From assembly GCF_021233355.1 (NCBI RefSeq), contig NZ_CP089507.1, positions 248,001-312,000 of the forward strand: a stretch of DNA of 64,000 bases. Direction: 5' to 3'. The stretch comes from Luteimonas fraxinea. GTDB taxonomy: Bacteria > Pseudomonadota > Gammaproteobacteria > Xanthomonadales > Xanthomonadaceae. The notes under the pieces were generated by a model, which made no database searches, was not told the DNA's origin, and was given only the letters and a program-made list of their open reading frames with translations. The position numbers were made by a program, and so were the translations under genes. Position 1 is the first letter of the stretch; the number at the start of each line of letters is the position of its first letter. Positions 26,072 to 34,782 of this stretch are shown here, in pieces.

Positions 26072-27178
26072 TCAGAGATCGAGCACGAGATCGGACACGG
26101 CGCTGCTGATGCACAGCTTCAGCGCGGCCGTCGCCTCGGTGTTCGCAGCGCCGGTGCGCAGATCGCGCGTGGCACCGGACGCCTTGCCGCAGGCGCAGGT
26201 ATTGCAGATGCCCATGCGACAACCGGCCTTCGGCTTCAGGCCTTCGGCTTCCAGCGCCTGCAGCAGCGGCACACCGCGCGGCAGCTGCAGCACACGACCG
26301 CTGCGCGCCAGACGCACTTCGACCATGCCGCTGTCGTCGGTCTGCGGACGCGGCGGCGGGGTAAAAGCTTCGGTGCGCAGCAACGGCACGCGGTCTTCTG
26401 CGAGTTCGGTGGCCGTGGTGACGAAGCCGCCCGGGCCGCAGGCGAACACTTGGCGCCTGGCGAGGTCGGGCACCAGTGTGTCGAGCAGTCCGGCGTCGAT
26501 ACGACCGGCGGCTTCGTCGTCCGCGGTAGCGGCTTCGCGCGTCAGTACGAAACGCACATCGAAACCGGCGTGGCGCGCAGCGAGTGCGCGCAGCTCGTCG
26601 ACGAAACACAGTTCGGCGCGCGTGCGCGCCCAGTAGACCAGCGTCAGCGGCACCGGCATACCCTGCCCGGCCAGCTGACGGACCAGCGCCATCAGCGGCG
26701 TCACACCGCTGCCGGCGGCCAGGAACAGCCAGCTGCCATCGACCTTGGCCGGCAGCACCAGATCACCGAACGCAGGCCCGATATCGAACACGTCACCGCG
26801 GCGCGCAGCGGCCAGCAGATGCCGGCTCATGCGGCCTTCGTCGACACCCTTCACCGTGACCGTGATGCGGCCATCGGCGGCGACCGGCGCATCGAGGCTG
26901 TAGCTGCGGGTGATCCGCACGCCGTCGATATCGGCCGTCAGATTCACGTGCTGACCGGCCTGCGCGCCCGCCCAGTGACGATTCGGCTTCAGCGTCAGAG
27001 TGACCGCATTCGACGCAGCCGGCGCATGCGCGACCACGCGGGCCAGCGGACGCTCCCAGCTCCAGGTCGGATGCAGGCGCTGCGCCCAGAAATCGAACAC
27101 GGGCGGCACGACGAACGGCGTGGCGAGCCTGCGAAAGCGGCTGCGGCGGGACGGCTTCATGGGTTGGACGGTCGACAT
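26072..27178 (-). CDS. Ferredoxin reductase with C-terminal 2Fe-2S domain
   Basis: The 368-residue protein joins an FAD-binding domain (~50-150, RSYSLDAP), an NAD(P)-binding domain (~155-280, LFLAAGSGVTPLMAL, FACGPGGFV) and a plant-type [2Fe-2S] ferredoxin domain. The cluster cysteines are in CRMGICNTCACG plus a later Cys. It passes electrons from NAD(P)H to the desaturase encoded next in the operon. The ATG at 27178 (MSTVQPMKPS) is preferred over the longer frame that runs into the operator region. Confidence 0.9.
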   Translation of the reverse strand: MSTVQPMKPSRRSRFRRLATPFVVPPVFDFWAQRLHPTWSWERPLARVVAHAPAASNAVTLTLKPNRHWAGAQAGQHVNLTADIDGVRITRSYSLDAPVAADGRITVTVKGVDEGRMSRHLLAAARRGDVFDIGPAFGDLVLPAKVDGSWLFLAAGSGVTPLMALVRQLAGQGMPVPLTLVYWARTRAELCFVDELRALAARHAGFDVRFVLTREAATADDEAAGRIDAGLLDTLVPDLARRQVFACGPGGFVTTATELAEDRVPLLRTEAFTPPPRPQTDDSGMVEVRLARSGRVLQLPRGVPLLQALEAEGLKPKAGCRMGICNTCACGKASGATRDLRTGAANTEATAALKLCISSAVSDLVLDL

Positions 27179-27185
27179 GAGAGGC

Positions 27186-27227
27186 AATGTACACCCATCC
27201 GCACAGCCGTGTATACACTTGTACATT
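27186..27227. promoter_or_regulatory. Operator/promoter region between desaturase operon and TetR regulator
   Basis: Inverted arms AATGTACA (27186-27193) and TGTACATT (27220-27227) flank a perfect 10-bp palindrome GTGTATACAC (27209-27218). This symmetry in the 94-bp divergent gap suggests binding by the TetR-family protein encoded to the right, as FabR and DesT bind near their desaturase targets. Confidence 0.55.
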
Positions 27228-27272
27228 AATGGACGCTGCTATGCTGACCGCCCAGTCTTCCGACGGCCTACC

Positions 27273-27950
27273 GTGACCGCCCGCACCCTCGCATCAGACA
27301 GCGGCGACCCCGGCCAGAGTCCCCCGGACAGCCAGGCCGGACGCAAACCGGTGATCGTCCGCGAGGATCTGATCGCCGCCGCTCTGCGCCTGACCGGCGC
27401 GCACCGCAGCGTCTCGACCCTGAGCCTGCGCGAAGTGGCCCGGGAAGCCGGCATCGCGCCGAACAGCTTCTATCGCCAGTTCCATGACATGGACGAACTG
27501 GCGGTCGCCCTGATCGAGCTGGCCGGCGAATCCCTGCGCAACATCGTCGGCGACGCCCGCAAGCGCGCCGTCGCTGGCCGCAGCATCGTGCGCGGCTCGC
27601 TCGAAGCCTTCATGGAGCGCCTGCGCGCCGACGACAAGCTGCTGCACGTGCTGCTGCGCGAAGGCACCGTTGGTTCGGACGCCTTCAAGCGCGCCGTCGA
27701 CCGCCAGCTGCAATTCTTCGAAGTCGAACTGCGCGCGGATCTGGTGCGCATCGCCGCCGCCCAGGGCATCGTGTTCCACGAACCGGGCCTGGTGGCGCGG
27801 GCGATCACCCGCCTGGTGTTCGCGATGGGTGGCACGGCGCTGGATTCCCCGCCCGAGCGCGACGAAGCGCTGGTGGACGAGCTGTCGCACATGATCCGCA
27901 TGCTGCTGCGCGGTGCGCATGCGATGGGGAAGGTGAAGGGCCAGCGGTAA
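27273..27950 (+). CDS. TetR-family regulator, FabR/DesT-like (GTG start)
   Basis: A 225-residue regulator. The TetR helix-turn-helix is at ~30-80 (LSLREVAREAGIAPNSFYRQF), and FYRQFHDMDEL matches the FabR-type recognition helix. The C-terminal domain would sense acyl-CoA or acyl-ACP in that group. The likely start is GTG 27273, since the frame upstream crosses the divergent promoter. It is transcribed away from the desaturase-reductase operon and probably represses it according to membrane saturation. Confidence 0.82.
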   Translation: MTARTLASDSGDPGQSPPDSQAGRKPVIVREDLIAAALRLTGAHRSVSTLSLREVAREAGIAPNSFYRQFHDMDELAVALIELAGESLRNIVGDARKRAVAGRSIVRGSLEAFMERLRADDKLLHVLLREGTVGSDAFKRAVDRQLQFFEVELRADLVRIAAAQGIVFHEPGLVARAITRLVFAMGGTALDSPPERDEALVDELSHMIRMLLRGAHAMGKVKGQR

Positions 27951-28017
27951 GGTTCGGACTTTGATCCGGCTTCGTGTCGAGAGACTCTGAAGCGCGCGAT
28001 CAGCTGTCAGAAACAGC

Positions 28018-28275
28018 ATCGTCGTCCCAGCGAAAGCTGGGAGCCATTTTGATTTTTGCGCCGTTCGCTGGCGTTTGATCAGTTCGACCGTCGCTCCGGC
28101 GTAGGCCGGGGCCCAGTGACTTTCGATGTGGGACACGGGCAACTTCCGTGATCGGCACGTTGCGCCCCGAAAATCAAAATGGATCCCAGCGTGCGCTGGG
28201 ATGACGGGCTCAAAGATTCGTAGCTGCACGCGCGAAGTCGCTGGGCCCCGGCCTTTGCCGGGGCAACGGGCTTGA
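28018..28275. repeat. Cluster of four REP-like palindromes in inverted pairs
   Basis: Unit A (28020-28056, core CCCAGCGAAAGCTGGG plus ATTTTGATTTT) recurs inverted at 28170-28205. Unit B (28088-28124, core CCGGCGTAGGCCGG) recurs inverted at 28234-28270 (core CCCCGGCCTTTGCCGGGG). The order A, B, A', B' fills the gap between two convergent genes and contains no gene. REP-type elements like these often act in mRNA 3'-end stability or serve as target sites. Confidence 0.65.
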
Positions 28276-28319
28276 GTAATCCGTGATCGATAAGCACCAG
28301 CGGCGCGAGACGCGCGACC

Positions 28320-29117
28320 TCAAAGAATCTCGAACCTGTCCGCATCCAGCATCGCCGGGAAGTGCTCCCGATGCGCCTGCAACTGCGCCGCCGACAAGGT
28401 CGTCGTCGACACCACTTCCATGTCCGTCGATTCGCTCAACGGCTGGCCCAGCATGTCCAACACCACGCTGTCACCGGAATACGCCAAGCCATTGCCGTCC
28501 GTGCCGACGCGATTGACGCCGACCACGTAGCAGAGGTTCTCGATCGCCCGCGCGCGCAGCAGGGTCTTCCATGCATAGGCGCGCGCGGCGGGCCAGTTGG
28601 CGACGAACAGCTGCAGGTCGAAATCCAGTCCGTCCGGGCGCTCGACGTCGAAGCGGTTGCGGCAGAACACCGGGAAGCGCAGGTCGTAGCAGACCTGCGG
28701 ATTGATCCGCCAGCCTTTCCATTCAACGGTCAACCGATCGCGACCGGCGGCGTAGCGCTTGTGTTCGTTCGCGTAACGGAACAGATGGCGTTTGTCGTAG
28801 TGCGTCAGCGCGCCGTCGGGCGTCGCCCACAGCATGCGGTTGTAGACGCCGTCGCCATCGCGCAGCTGCACGCTGCCGGTCACTGCCGCATCGAGCGCGA
28901 CCGCCTGCTCGCGGATCCACGCGACGGTCGGGCCGTCCATGTCTTCGGCGCGGTCGATCGCGTCGTTACTGAAGCCGCTGGTGAAGGTCTCGGGCAGCAC
29001 GACAAGATCGGTCAGGCCGTGCAGCGGCGCGATCAGATCCCCGTAGTAGTCACGGTTGGCCGCGGGGTCGTGCCACACGGTGGCGCCCTGGACGGTGGAT
29101 ACGCGGAGGTTCTGCAT
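28320..29117 (-). CDS. Carbon-nitrogen hydrolase, omega-amidase (YafV)-like
   Basis: The 265-residue protein carries the nitrilase-superfamily triad E43 (LPETF), K109 (YDKRHLF) and C143 (PQVCYDLRFPVF). The sequence around the cysteine is that of the Nit2/YafV branch, which hydrolyses 2-oxoglutaramate and related omega-amides to 2-oxo acids and ammonia. The ATG at 29117 has AAGGA seven bases upstream. It lies divergent from a hemerythrin-like gene with no shared role evident. Confidence 0.85.
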   Translation of the reverse strand: MQNLRVSTVQGATVWHDPAANRDYYGDLIAPLHGLTDLVVLPETFTSGFSNDAIDRAEDMDGPTVAWIREQAVALDAAVTGSVQLRDGDGVYNRMLWATPDGALTHYDKRHLFRYANEHKRYAAGRDRLTVEWKGWRINPQVCYDLRFPVFCRNRFDVERPDGLDFDLQLFVANWPAARAYAWKTLLRARAIENLCYVVGVNRVGTDGNGLAYSGDSVVLDMLGQPLSESTDMEVVSTTTLSAAQLQAHREHFPAMLDADRFEIL

Positions 29118-29274
29118 GGGGCGTTCCTTGTGTCGCATCTGTGCGACCGATGCCTCGATTCTCGGCGCTGCCGCGGGCGCGCTCAAGCGCATGGGTGGAA
29201 CGGCGCGTCAACGCCGGCTCCACCCGCCCGTGCATACCGTGCTCACAGCCAGCCAGCCCACCATGGAGCCCGCC

Positions 29275-29733
29275 ATGCCCGAGACCATCTACGACGCCCT
29301 GCGTGAGAGCCACGAACGCCAGCGCTCGCTGTGCCGCAAGCTGCTGCGCGCGTCCGCGCACAGCGAGCGCCGCATCGAACTGTTCACCGATCTGCGTATC
29401 GAGCTGGCGGCCCATGCCGCCGCCGAAGAGCGCTTTCTCTACGCACCGATCCTGATGCACGACGCCGGCCTCGACGCCTCGCGCCATGCACTGCACGAGC
29501 ATCACCAGATGGACGAACTGGTCGAGGATCTGCAGACGAACGACCATGCAGGTGCGGCCTGGATGGCGAAGGCGAAGCAGCTGTCGGAGAAGGTGCACCA
29601 CCATCTGCGCGAGGAAGAGCGCAAGTTCTTCCAGGTGTCGGGCAAGCTGCTGACCGACACCCAGAAGACCCGCGCGGCGCAGCGTTACCGCCGCGACCAC
29701 GCACGCATGGAAAAGAAACTGCGCGAGGCGTGA
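29275..29733 (+). CDS. Hemerythrin-like domain protein
   Basis: A 152-residue, mostly alpha-helical protein. Histidines and acidic residues fit the hemerythrin HHE cation-binding pattern (HERQRSLC, HAAAEERFLY, HEHHQMDEL, HHHLREEERKFF). It would bind a di-iron centre and could sense or store oxygen or protect against iron or nitrosative stress. Two ATGs are possible; 29275 is preferred because GGAG stands six bases upstream, within the codons after the first ATG at 29263. Confidence 0.82.
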   Translation: MPETIYDALRESHERQRSLCRKLLRASAHSERRIELFTDLRIELAAHAAAEERFLYAPILMHDAGLDASRHALHEHHQMDELVEDLQTNDHAGAAWMAKAKQLSEKVHHHLREEERKFFQVSGKLLTDTQKTRAAQRYRRDHARMEKKLREA

Positions 29734-29860
29734 GCTCTACGCGCTTAGCGCAACGTCCTGTCGCGCCGGCACTTTACGACGATGCACAGTGTGTTGCGGA
29801 CGCAACGCACTTCGCGTGTCGCGGGAATCGACGCGGTCCAGTCCCGAGACCTGCAGACCG

Positions 29861-31657
29861 TCAGTTCGCTGCCCTGCCCGCCGCCTTCTGCTCGGCGATG
29901 AAGCGCCGCACTTCCTCTTCCAGCACCGGCAACGGCACCGAGCCCAGATTGAGGATGGTGTCGTGGAAGGGCCGCTGGTCGAAGGCCGGGCCGAGTTCGC
30001 GCTCGGCTTCTGCGCGCAGATCGAGGATCGTCTTGTAGCCGATGTAGTACGACAGCGCCTGGCCCGGCCAGGAGATGTAACGATCGATCTCGGTTACCAC
30101 ATCGTGGCGCGCAAGCGCGGTGTGGCTGGCGAGGTAATCGATCGCCTGGTCCCGCGTCCAGCCGTACTCGTGCAGACCGGTGTCGATGACCAGGCGCGCC
30201 GCGCGCCACATCTCGAACGTCAGCCGGCCGAATTCCTCGTACGGCGTCTCGTAGATGCCCATTCGCGTGCCGAGCCATTCGGTGTACAGACCCCAGCCTT
30301 CGCCGTAGCCGGAGAAGTAGGTCTGCTGGCGGAAATCCGGACGTGCCGGCGCTTCGAGGGCGAGCGCGGCCTGGAAGCTGTGCCCGGGCGCGCACTCGTG
30401 CAGCACCAGCGCCGGCAGGTTGTACAGCGGACGCGACGGCAGGTCGTAGGTGTTGAAGAAGCAGGCCTCCAGTCCGCCGCGGCCCGAGGTGTAGATCGGC
30501 GCGATGTCGTCGGCGACCGGCAGGATCGTGAAGCGGTAGCGCGGCAGCGTGCCGACCAAGTACTGCAGCTGGCCGTCGATCTTCTTGGCGATCAGCGAGG
30601 CCTCGCCCAGCAGCTCGCGCGGCGTCTTCGCGTAGAACTTCGGATCGGTGCGCAGGTACTCGATGAAGGCCGGCAGGTCGCCTTCGAAGCCGGCGCGGCC
30701 CATGACCTCGCGCATCTCCGCAGTGATGCGTTCGACCTCGGCGAGGCCGAAGTCGTGGATCTCGCGCGCGGTCATGTCGCGGGTGACGTACTCGCGGATC
30801 TGGGTCTGATAGAACGCGCGGCCATCGGGCAGATCGCTGGCGGCGATCGTCGTGCGCGTGCGCGGCAGATACTCGCCGCGGATGAAGGTCAGCAGCTTCG
30901 CGTACGCGGGAATCGTCTGCTCCAGCACGACGCGCCGGCCCTCCTCGCGCAGCTGGGTGCGCACGGGCTCGGGAATCGTGTTGGGAATGCGATCGAAGGT
31001 GACCAGTAGCGGATTCGTCTCGCCCGTCAGGACATAGGAATCGAGCGTCTTGTCGCGCCCTTCGAGCGTCGCACGCGGCACGCTCCAGCCACGCGCCAGA
31101 CCGGTCTCCATGTTCGCGATCTGCTCGTCGAAATAGCGCGGCACGTCGGACAGGCGACCGATGAACCGACGCCAGTCGGCCTCGGTCTGGAACGGCTGGC
31201 GCGGATTGATGCCGCCCCAGAAGAAGCTGTCGCTGTTGAACGGTGCCTCGTAGGTACGCCAGCGTGCACTCGCTTCGCTGGCTTCGATCGAGGTGCGGAA
31301 GACGGCAGCATTGATGCGTTCTTCGCGGCCCAGCTGGTCGAGCGGAATCGCGTCGAGCGCATCGAGCGCTGCCTTCCAGTAATCCGCACGGCGCGCCCAT
31401 GCGTCGGGCGTCACCGACGGTAGCCGGTCACTGCCCTGCCAGCGCCCGTCGACCTTCTCGCGCACGAATTCCGCCTGGCGCCATTCCCACTCGCGCGTGT
31501 AGAGATCGCGCAGCGCGGTCTCGGCGGCATTCGCCGGCGGCGCGAGCACCGGTGCAGGCGTGTCCTGCGCGATGACGGGCGACGCGACGCCGAGGGCGAG
31601 CGACAGGGACAGCACGAGGCGGGACAGCGTCATGTGGCGACGCGGGGCGAAGGACAT
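29861..31657 (-). CDS. Exported DUF885-family putative metallopeptidase
   Basis: The 598-residue protein has a signal peptide (LVLSLSLALGVASPVIAQD) and a helical DUF885 domain across the rest. Its motif HECAPGHSF (H420, E421) and the later GYGEGWGLYTEWLG look like zinc-ligand segments of a gluzincin-type peptidase. The family is abundant in xanthomonads, usually periplasmic, with little defined substrate information. The ATG at 31657 has AGGAG six bases upstream. Confidence 0.85.
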   Translation of the reverse strand: MSFAPRRHMTLSRLVLSLSLALGVASPVIAQDTPAPVLAPPANAAETALRDLYTREWEWRQAEFVREKVDGRWQGSDRLPSVTPDAWARRADYWKAALDALDAIPLDQLGREERINAAVFRTSIEASEASARWRTYEAPFNSDSFFWGGINPRQPFQTEADWRRFIGRLSDVPRYFDEQIANMETGLARGWSVPRATLEGRDKTLDSYVLTGETNPLLVTFDRIPNTIPEPVRTQLREEGRRVVLEQTIPAYAKLLTFIRGEYLPRTRTTIAASDLPDGRAFYQTQIREYVTRDMTAREIHDFGLAEVERITAEMREVMGRAGFEGDLPAFIEYLRTDPKFYAKTPRELLGEASLIAKKIDGQLQYLVGTLPRYRFTILPVADDIAPIYTSGRGGLEACFFNTYDLPSRPLYNLPALVLHECAPGHSFQAALALEAPARPDFRQQTYFSGYGEGWGLYTEWLGTRMGIYETPYEEFGRLTFEMWRAARLVIDTGLHEYGWTRDQAIDYLASHTALARHDVVTEIDRYISWPGQALSYYIGYKTILDLRAEAERELGPAFDQRPFHDTILNLGSVPLPVLEEEVRRFIAEQKAAGRAAN

Positions 31658-32033
31658 CGGCGACTCCTGGAAAGCGGTGGTGGTCGTGTCGGCCCGCATG
31701 AGAGACGCAGGCGATCCTGCAAGGATGCCGGGAATGGGTTTGGCGTGCATGCACGGCGCTGTGCCGAGTACGTCGGATGCGCTGCGTGTTCCTCGGAGAG
31801 CAGCCCGCACTCCGTTCCCGCTCCCAGTGAGAGAAGGGTGCGGTGTCTGCGATCTGGCCGCGTGCAGGGCGCGACGCTCGTCGATGTCGAGCCCCCCTCC
31901 ATCCAATGCACGCGACGCTCACGATCCACCACACACTCTTTCCATCGAACCGTCCGGAATCTCCAATGGCCAGCCCCACGCCAGCCACGTCCCTGCCCGT
32001 CGCACACAGCGCCACCGCGCGCGACACCGCCTG
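31658..32033. other. 376-bp divergent intergenic region
   Basis: It separates the DUF885 gene from the aldehyde-oxidoreductase operon and should hold promoters for both. Several frames stay open here, but none has a ribosome site, family motif or sensible composition. I see no strong palindrome or promoter. Confidence 0.4.
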
Positions 32034-33053
32034 ATGTCTGCTGCCCCGTCCGCCGTCGCTGCCTGTTCCGGGAAGCGGCACATCCCGGCGCCAGGCTTTG
32101 CGGAAGGCAATCCCGGCGCGGTCCTGCAGGCCGCGTCCGACGCGCTGTCCGCGGGCCGCGCGCCGGTGCTCGCGCTCGTCGTCGAGACCGAAGGCTCCAC
32201 CTATGCCTCGATCGGCGCGCTCGCATTGTTCGGCGATGGGCCGCATGTCGGCTGGATCAGCGGTGGCTGCCTGGAACCGGAGATCGAACGCGTGGCCCGG
32301 GTGGCGGGCGATGCCGGCCGCCTTGAATGGCTGGACATCGATACCACCGACGACGACGCGCTGTTCTCGGGCAGCGCGGTCGGCTGCCGGGGCCGGCAGG
32401 TGCTGGCGTTGCTGCCGCTGGCCGCGATGCCACAGGTCGCGGATGCGATCGCGGCCTGGCGCGCCGGTGGCCAGGCACTGGCGATCACCCTCGAACGCAC
32501 AGGCCGCATCGCCTGCCGTCTCGATGGCCGCGCGTGGTCCTGGACCTTGCCGGTCGGCGAAGCGCCGCAGACCACATCGAGCGACTGGACGCTCACCCTG
32601 CAACGCGCCCCGGAGGCGCTGATCCTCGGCGCCGGCCCGGAAACGCCGACGCTGATCCCGATGCTGCGGTCGCTGGGCTGGCGCGTGATCGTCGCCGAGC
32701 GCCGTGCGCGCTGGCGAGATGCCGCGGCCCCGCATACGGATCTGCTCGACCTGCATCCCGAAGCCGCCGTTGCCGCACATCCGCATGCGGACGTCGCGCT
32801 CGTCATGCACCACGGCTTCGAATCGGATCGCGATGCGCTGGCTGCGCTCGCCGGATCGCGAATTCCCTTCATCGGCCTGCTGGGCCCGCAGCGTCGCCGC
32901 GATGACCTGTTCAAGCTGCTGCGTCCTGCCGAACGGGAGGCGTTGTCCGGACGTCTGCGCTCGCCGGTCGGCATTCCGCACTGTGGCCGCGGACCGGAGG
33001 CGATCGCCCTGAGCATCGCCACACAGCTGCAGCAGTGGCGCGGCGCCCGCTGA
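32034..33053 (+). CDS. XdhC/CoxI-family molybdenum-cofactor insertion chaperone (PaoD-like)
   Basis: The 339-residue protein has the XdhC N-terminal domain (~20-100, LALVVETEGSTYASIGALAL, WISGGCLEPEIE) and a C-terminal Rossmann domain (~195-320, EALILGAGPETPTLIPML, IPFIGLLGP). XdhC proteins bind the molybdenum cofactor, help sulfurate it and insert it into xanthine-oxidase-family enzymes. It is the first gene of the cluster whose next three encode such an enzyme, so it is the dedicated chaperone. In E. coli the equivalent paoD comes last instead. Confidence 0.85.
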   Translation: MSAAPSAVAACSGKRHIPAPGFAEGNPGAVLQAASDALSAGRAPVLALVVETEGSTYASIGALALFGDGPHVGWISGGCLEPEIERVARVAGDAGRLEWLDIDTTDDDALFSGSAVGCRGRQVLALLPLAAMPQVADAIAAWRAGGQALAITLERTGRIACRLDGRAWSWTLPVGEAPQTTSSDWTLTLQRAPEALILGAGPETPTLIPMLRSLGWRVIVAERRARWRDAAAPHTDLLDLHPEAAVAAHPHADVALVMHHGFESDRDALAALAGSRIPFIGLLGPQRRRDDLFKLLRPAEREALSGRLRSPVGIPHCGRGPEAIALSIATQLQQWRGAR

Positions 33054-33181
33054 TCGCCCGCAACGGTGGACGACACCCGCATTCATTGACCGCACCACAA
33101 CATGCGGCCCCGCATGCTCAACCCGCGCACGTCCGCGTGCCCACATCCAGCCAGCCATCCGAGCCAGCCAGAGGAATGCCC

Positions 33182-33826
33182 ATGTCTCCCCTCACCCGCC
33201 GGGAACTGTTAAAGGCCGGCGCCGCGTCGGCCGGCGCAGTCGCCATGCCCGCCGTCACGCAGGCCGCCAATGCCGCGACCACGCCCACGCCCTTGCGGCC
33301 GCCCGTGCGTCAGCGAGTTTCGCTGGAAGTCAACGGCGAAACCGTCGAGCGCGAGGTCGACACCCGCACCACGCTGCTCGATTTCCTGCGCGAGGAACTG
33401 CACCTCACCGGCACCAAAAAGGGCTGCGATCACGGCCAGTGCGGGGCATGCACGGCGATCGTCGACGGCCGCCGCATCAACACCTGCCTGAGCCTGGCGG
33501 TGATGAATGCCGGCGCGAAGGTCACGACGATCGAAGGTCTCGGCACGCCCGAGAAGCTCCATCCGATGCAGGCTGCGTTCGTGAAGCACGACGGTTTCCA
33601 GTGCGGCTACTGCACGCCCGGTCAGATCTGTTCCGCGGTCGCGGTGCTGGGCGAGATCCGCGACGGCATTCCGAGTCACGTCACCACCGATCTCACCGCG
33701 CGTCCGGCCATCAGCGGCAGCGAAATCCGCGAACGCATGAGCGGCAATCTCTGTCGCTGCGGCGCTTACGCCAACATTCTCGATGCGATTGAAGATGTGG
33801 CCGGTACTGCGGGAGCACGCGCATGA
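33182..33826 (+). CDS. paoA: Aldehyde oxidoreductase iron-sulfur subunit, Tat-exported (PaoA-like)
   Basis: A 214-residue protein. The N-terminus carries a twin-arginine signal ([19 protein letters not shown]), so the assembled enzyme is exported folded to the periplasm. A plant-type [2Fe-2S] domain ([12 protein letters not shown]) and a helical [2Fe-2S] domain ([17 protein letters not shown]) follow. The ATG at 33182 has GAGGA six bases upstream. The stop overlaps the next start (ATGA). Confidence 0.92.
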   Translation: MSPLTRRELLKAGAASAGAVAMPAVTQAANAATTPTPLRPPVRQRVSLEVNGETVEREVDTRTTLLDFLREELHLTGTKKGCDHGQCGACTAIVDGRRINTCLSLAVMNAGAKVTTIEGLGTPEKLHPMQAAFVKHDGFQCGYCTPGQICSAVAVLGEIRDGIPSHVTTDLTARPAISGSEIRERMSGNLCRCGAYANILDAIEDVAGTAGARA

Positions 33827-34782
33827 AGGCATTCGAGTTCGAACGTGCGGCGTCGCCCGCGGCTGCGGCCACGGCGGCTGCGCGCAATCCCGGCACGAAG
33901 TTCATCGGCGGCGGCACCAATCTGCTCGATCTGATGAAGCTCGAGATCGAAACGCCGGCCCGTCTGGTCGACGTCAACGGTCTTTCGCTCGATACGATCG
34001 AGAAGAGTGACGACGGTGGCCTGCGCATCGGCGCCGGCGTGCGCAACACAGATCTCGCCGCGGATCGTCGCGTGCGCAAGGATTACCCGCTGCTGTCGCG
34101 CGCCCTGCTCGCCGGGGCGTCTGGCCAGCTGCGCAATCGCGCGACGACCGCCGGCAACCTGCTGCAGCGCACGCGCTGCCCCTACTTCTACGACACCGAT
34201 CAGGCCTGCAACAAGCGCCTGCCGGGCAGCGGCTGCGGCGCGATCGAAGGCTACAGCCGCCAACTCGCGGTGATCGGTGGCAGCAAGGACTGCATCGCCA
34301 CGCACCCCAGCGACATGGCGGTGGCGATGCGTGCGCTCGACGCGGTCGTCGAAACCGTCAAGGCCGACGGCCAGACGCGTCGCATCCCGCTGGATGATTT
34401 CTATCTCGCGCCGGGCAATACGCCGCAGCGCGAAACGGTGCTCGAAGCCGGCGAGCTGATCACGGCCGTCGTGCTGCCGCCGCCGGTCGGCGGTCGCCAG
34501 ATCTATCGCAAGGTCCGCGATCGCGCGTCGTATGCGTTCGCGCTGGTGTCGGTCGCCGCCATCGTGCAGCGCGACGGCAGCGGACGCGTGGTCGTCGGCG
34601 GTGTCGCGCACAAACCCTGGCGCAGCGATGCGGCCGATGCAGAACTGCCGCGCGGTGCCAAGGCCGTCGCGGCGCGTCTGTTCGAAGGCGCCGCGCCGAC
34701 CGAAGACAACCGGTTCAAGCTGATCCTCGCCGAGCGCACCATCGCTGCGGCCCTGGCCGAAGCCCAGGAGGCCACGTCATGA
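33823..34782 (+). CDS. paoB: Aldehyde oxidoreductase FAD-binding subunit with 4Fe-4S insertion (PaoB-like)
   Basis: The 319-residue subunit has the FAD-binding motif [13 protein letters not shown] and the CO-dehydrogenase-flavoprotein C-terminal domain. The segment from C119 ([14 protein letters not shown], with C129 and C138) is the extra loop that holds a [4Fe-4S] cluster in E. coli PaoB, a feature not found in most xanthine-oxidase FAD subunits. It passes electrons from the iron-sulfur subunit onward. Overlaps of four bases with both neighbours indicate translational coupling. Confidence 0.92.
   Translation: MKAFEFERAASPAAAATAAARNPGTKFIGGGTNLLDLMKLEIETPARLVDVNGLSLDTIEKSDDGGLRIGAGVRNTDLAADRRVRKDYPLLSRALLAGASGQLRNRATTAGNLLQRTRCPYFYDTDQACNKRLPGSGCGAIEGYSRQLAVIGGSKDCIATHPSDMAVAMRALDAVVETVKADGQTRRIPLDDFYLAPGNTPQRETVLEAGELITAVVLPPPVGGRQIYRKVRDRASYAFALVSVAAIVQRDGSGRVVVGGVAHKPWRSDAADAELPRGAKAVAARLFEGAAPTEDNRFKLILAERTIAAALAEAQEATS

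Noticed and set aside
31843..32034. A 63-codon frame just before the XdhC-like gene with a TGATG junction
   Set aside because: No plausible ribosome site at its first ATG and no recognisable features; the junction alone is not enough evidence.
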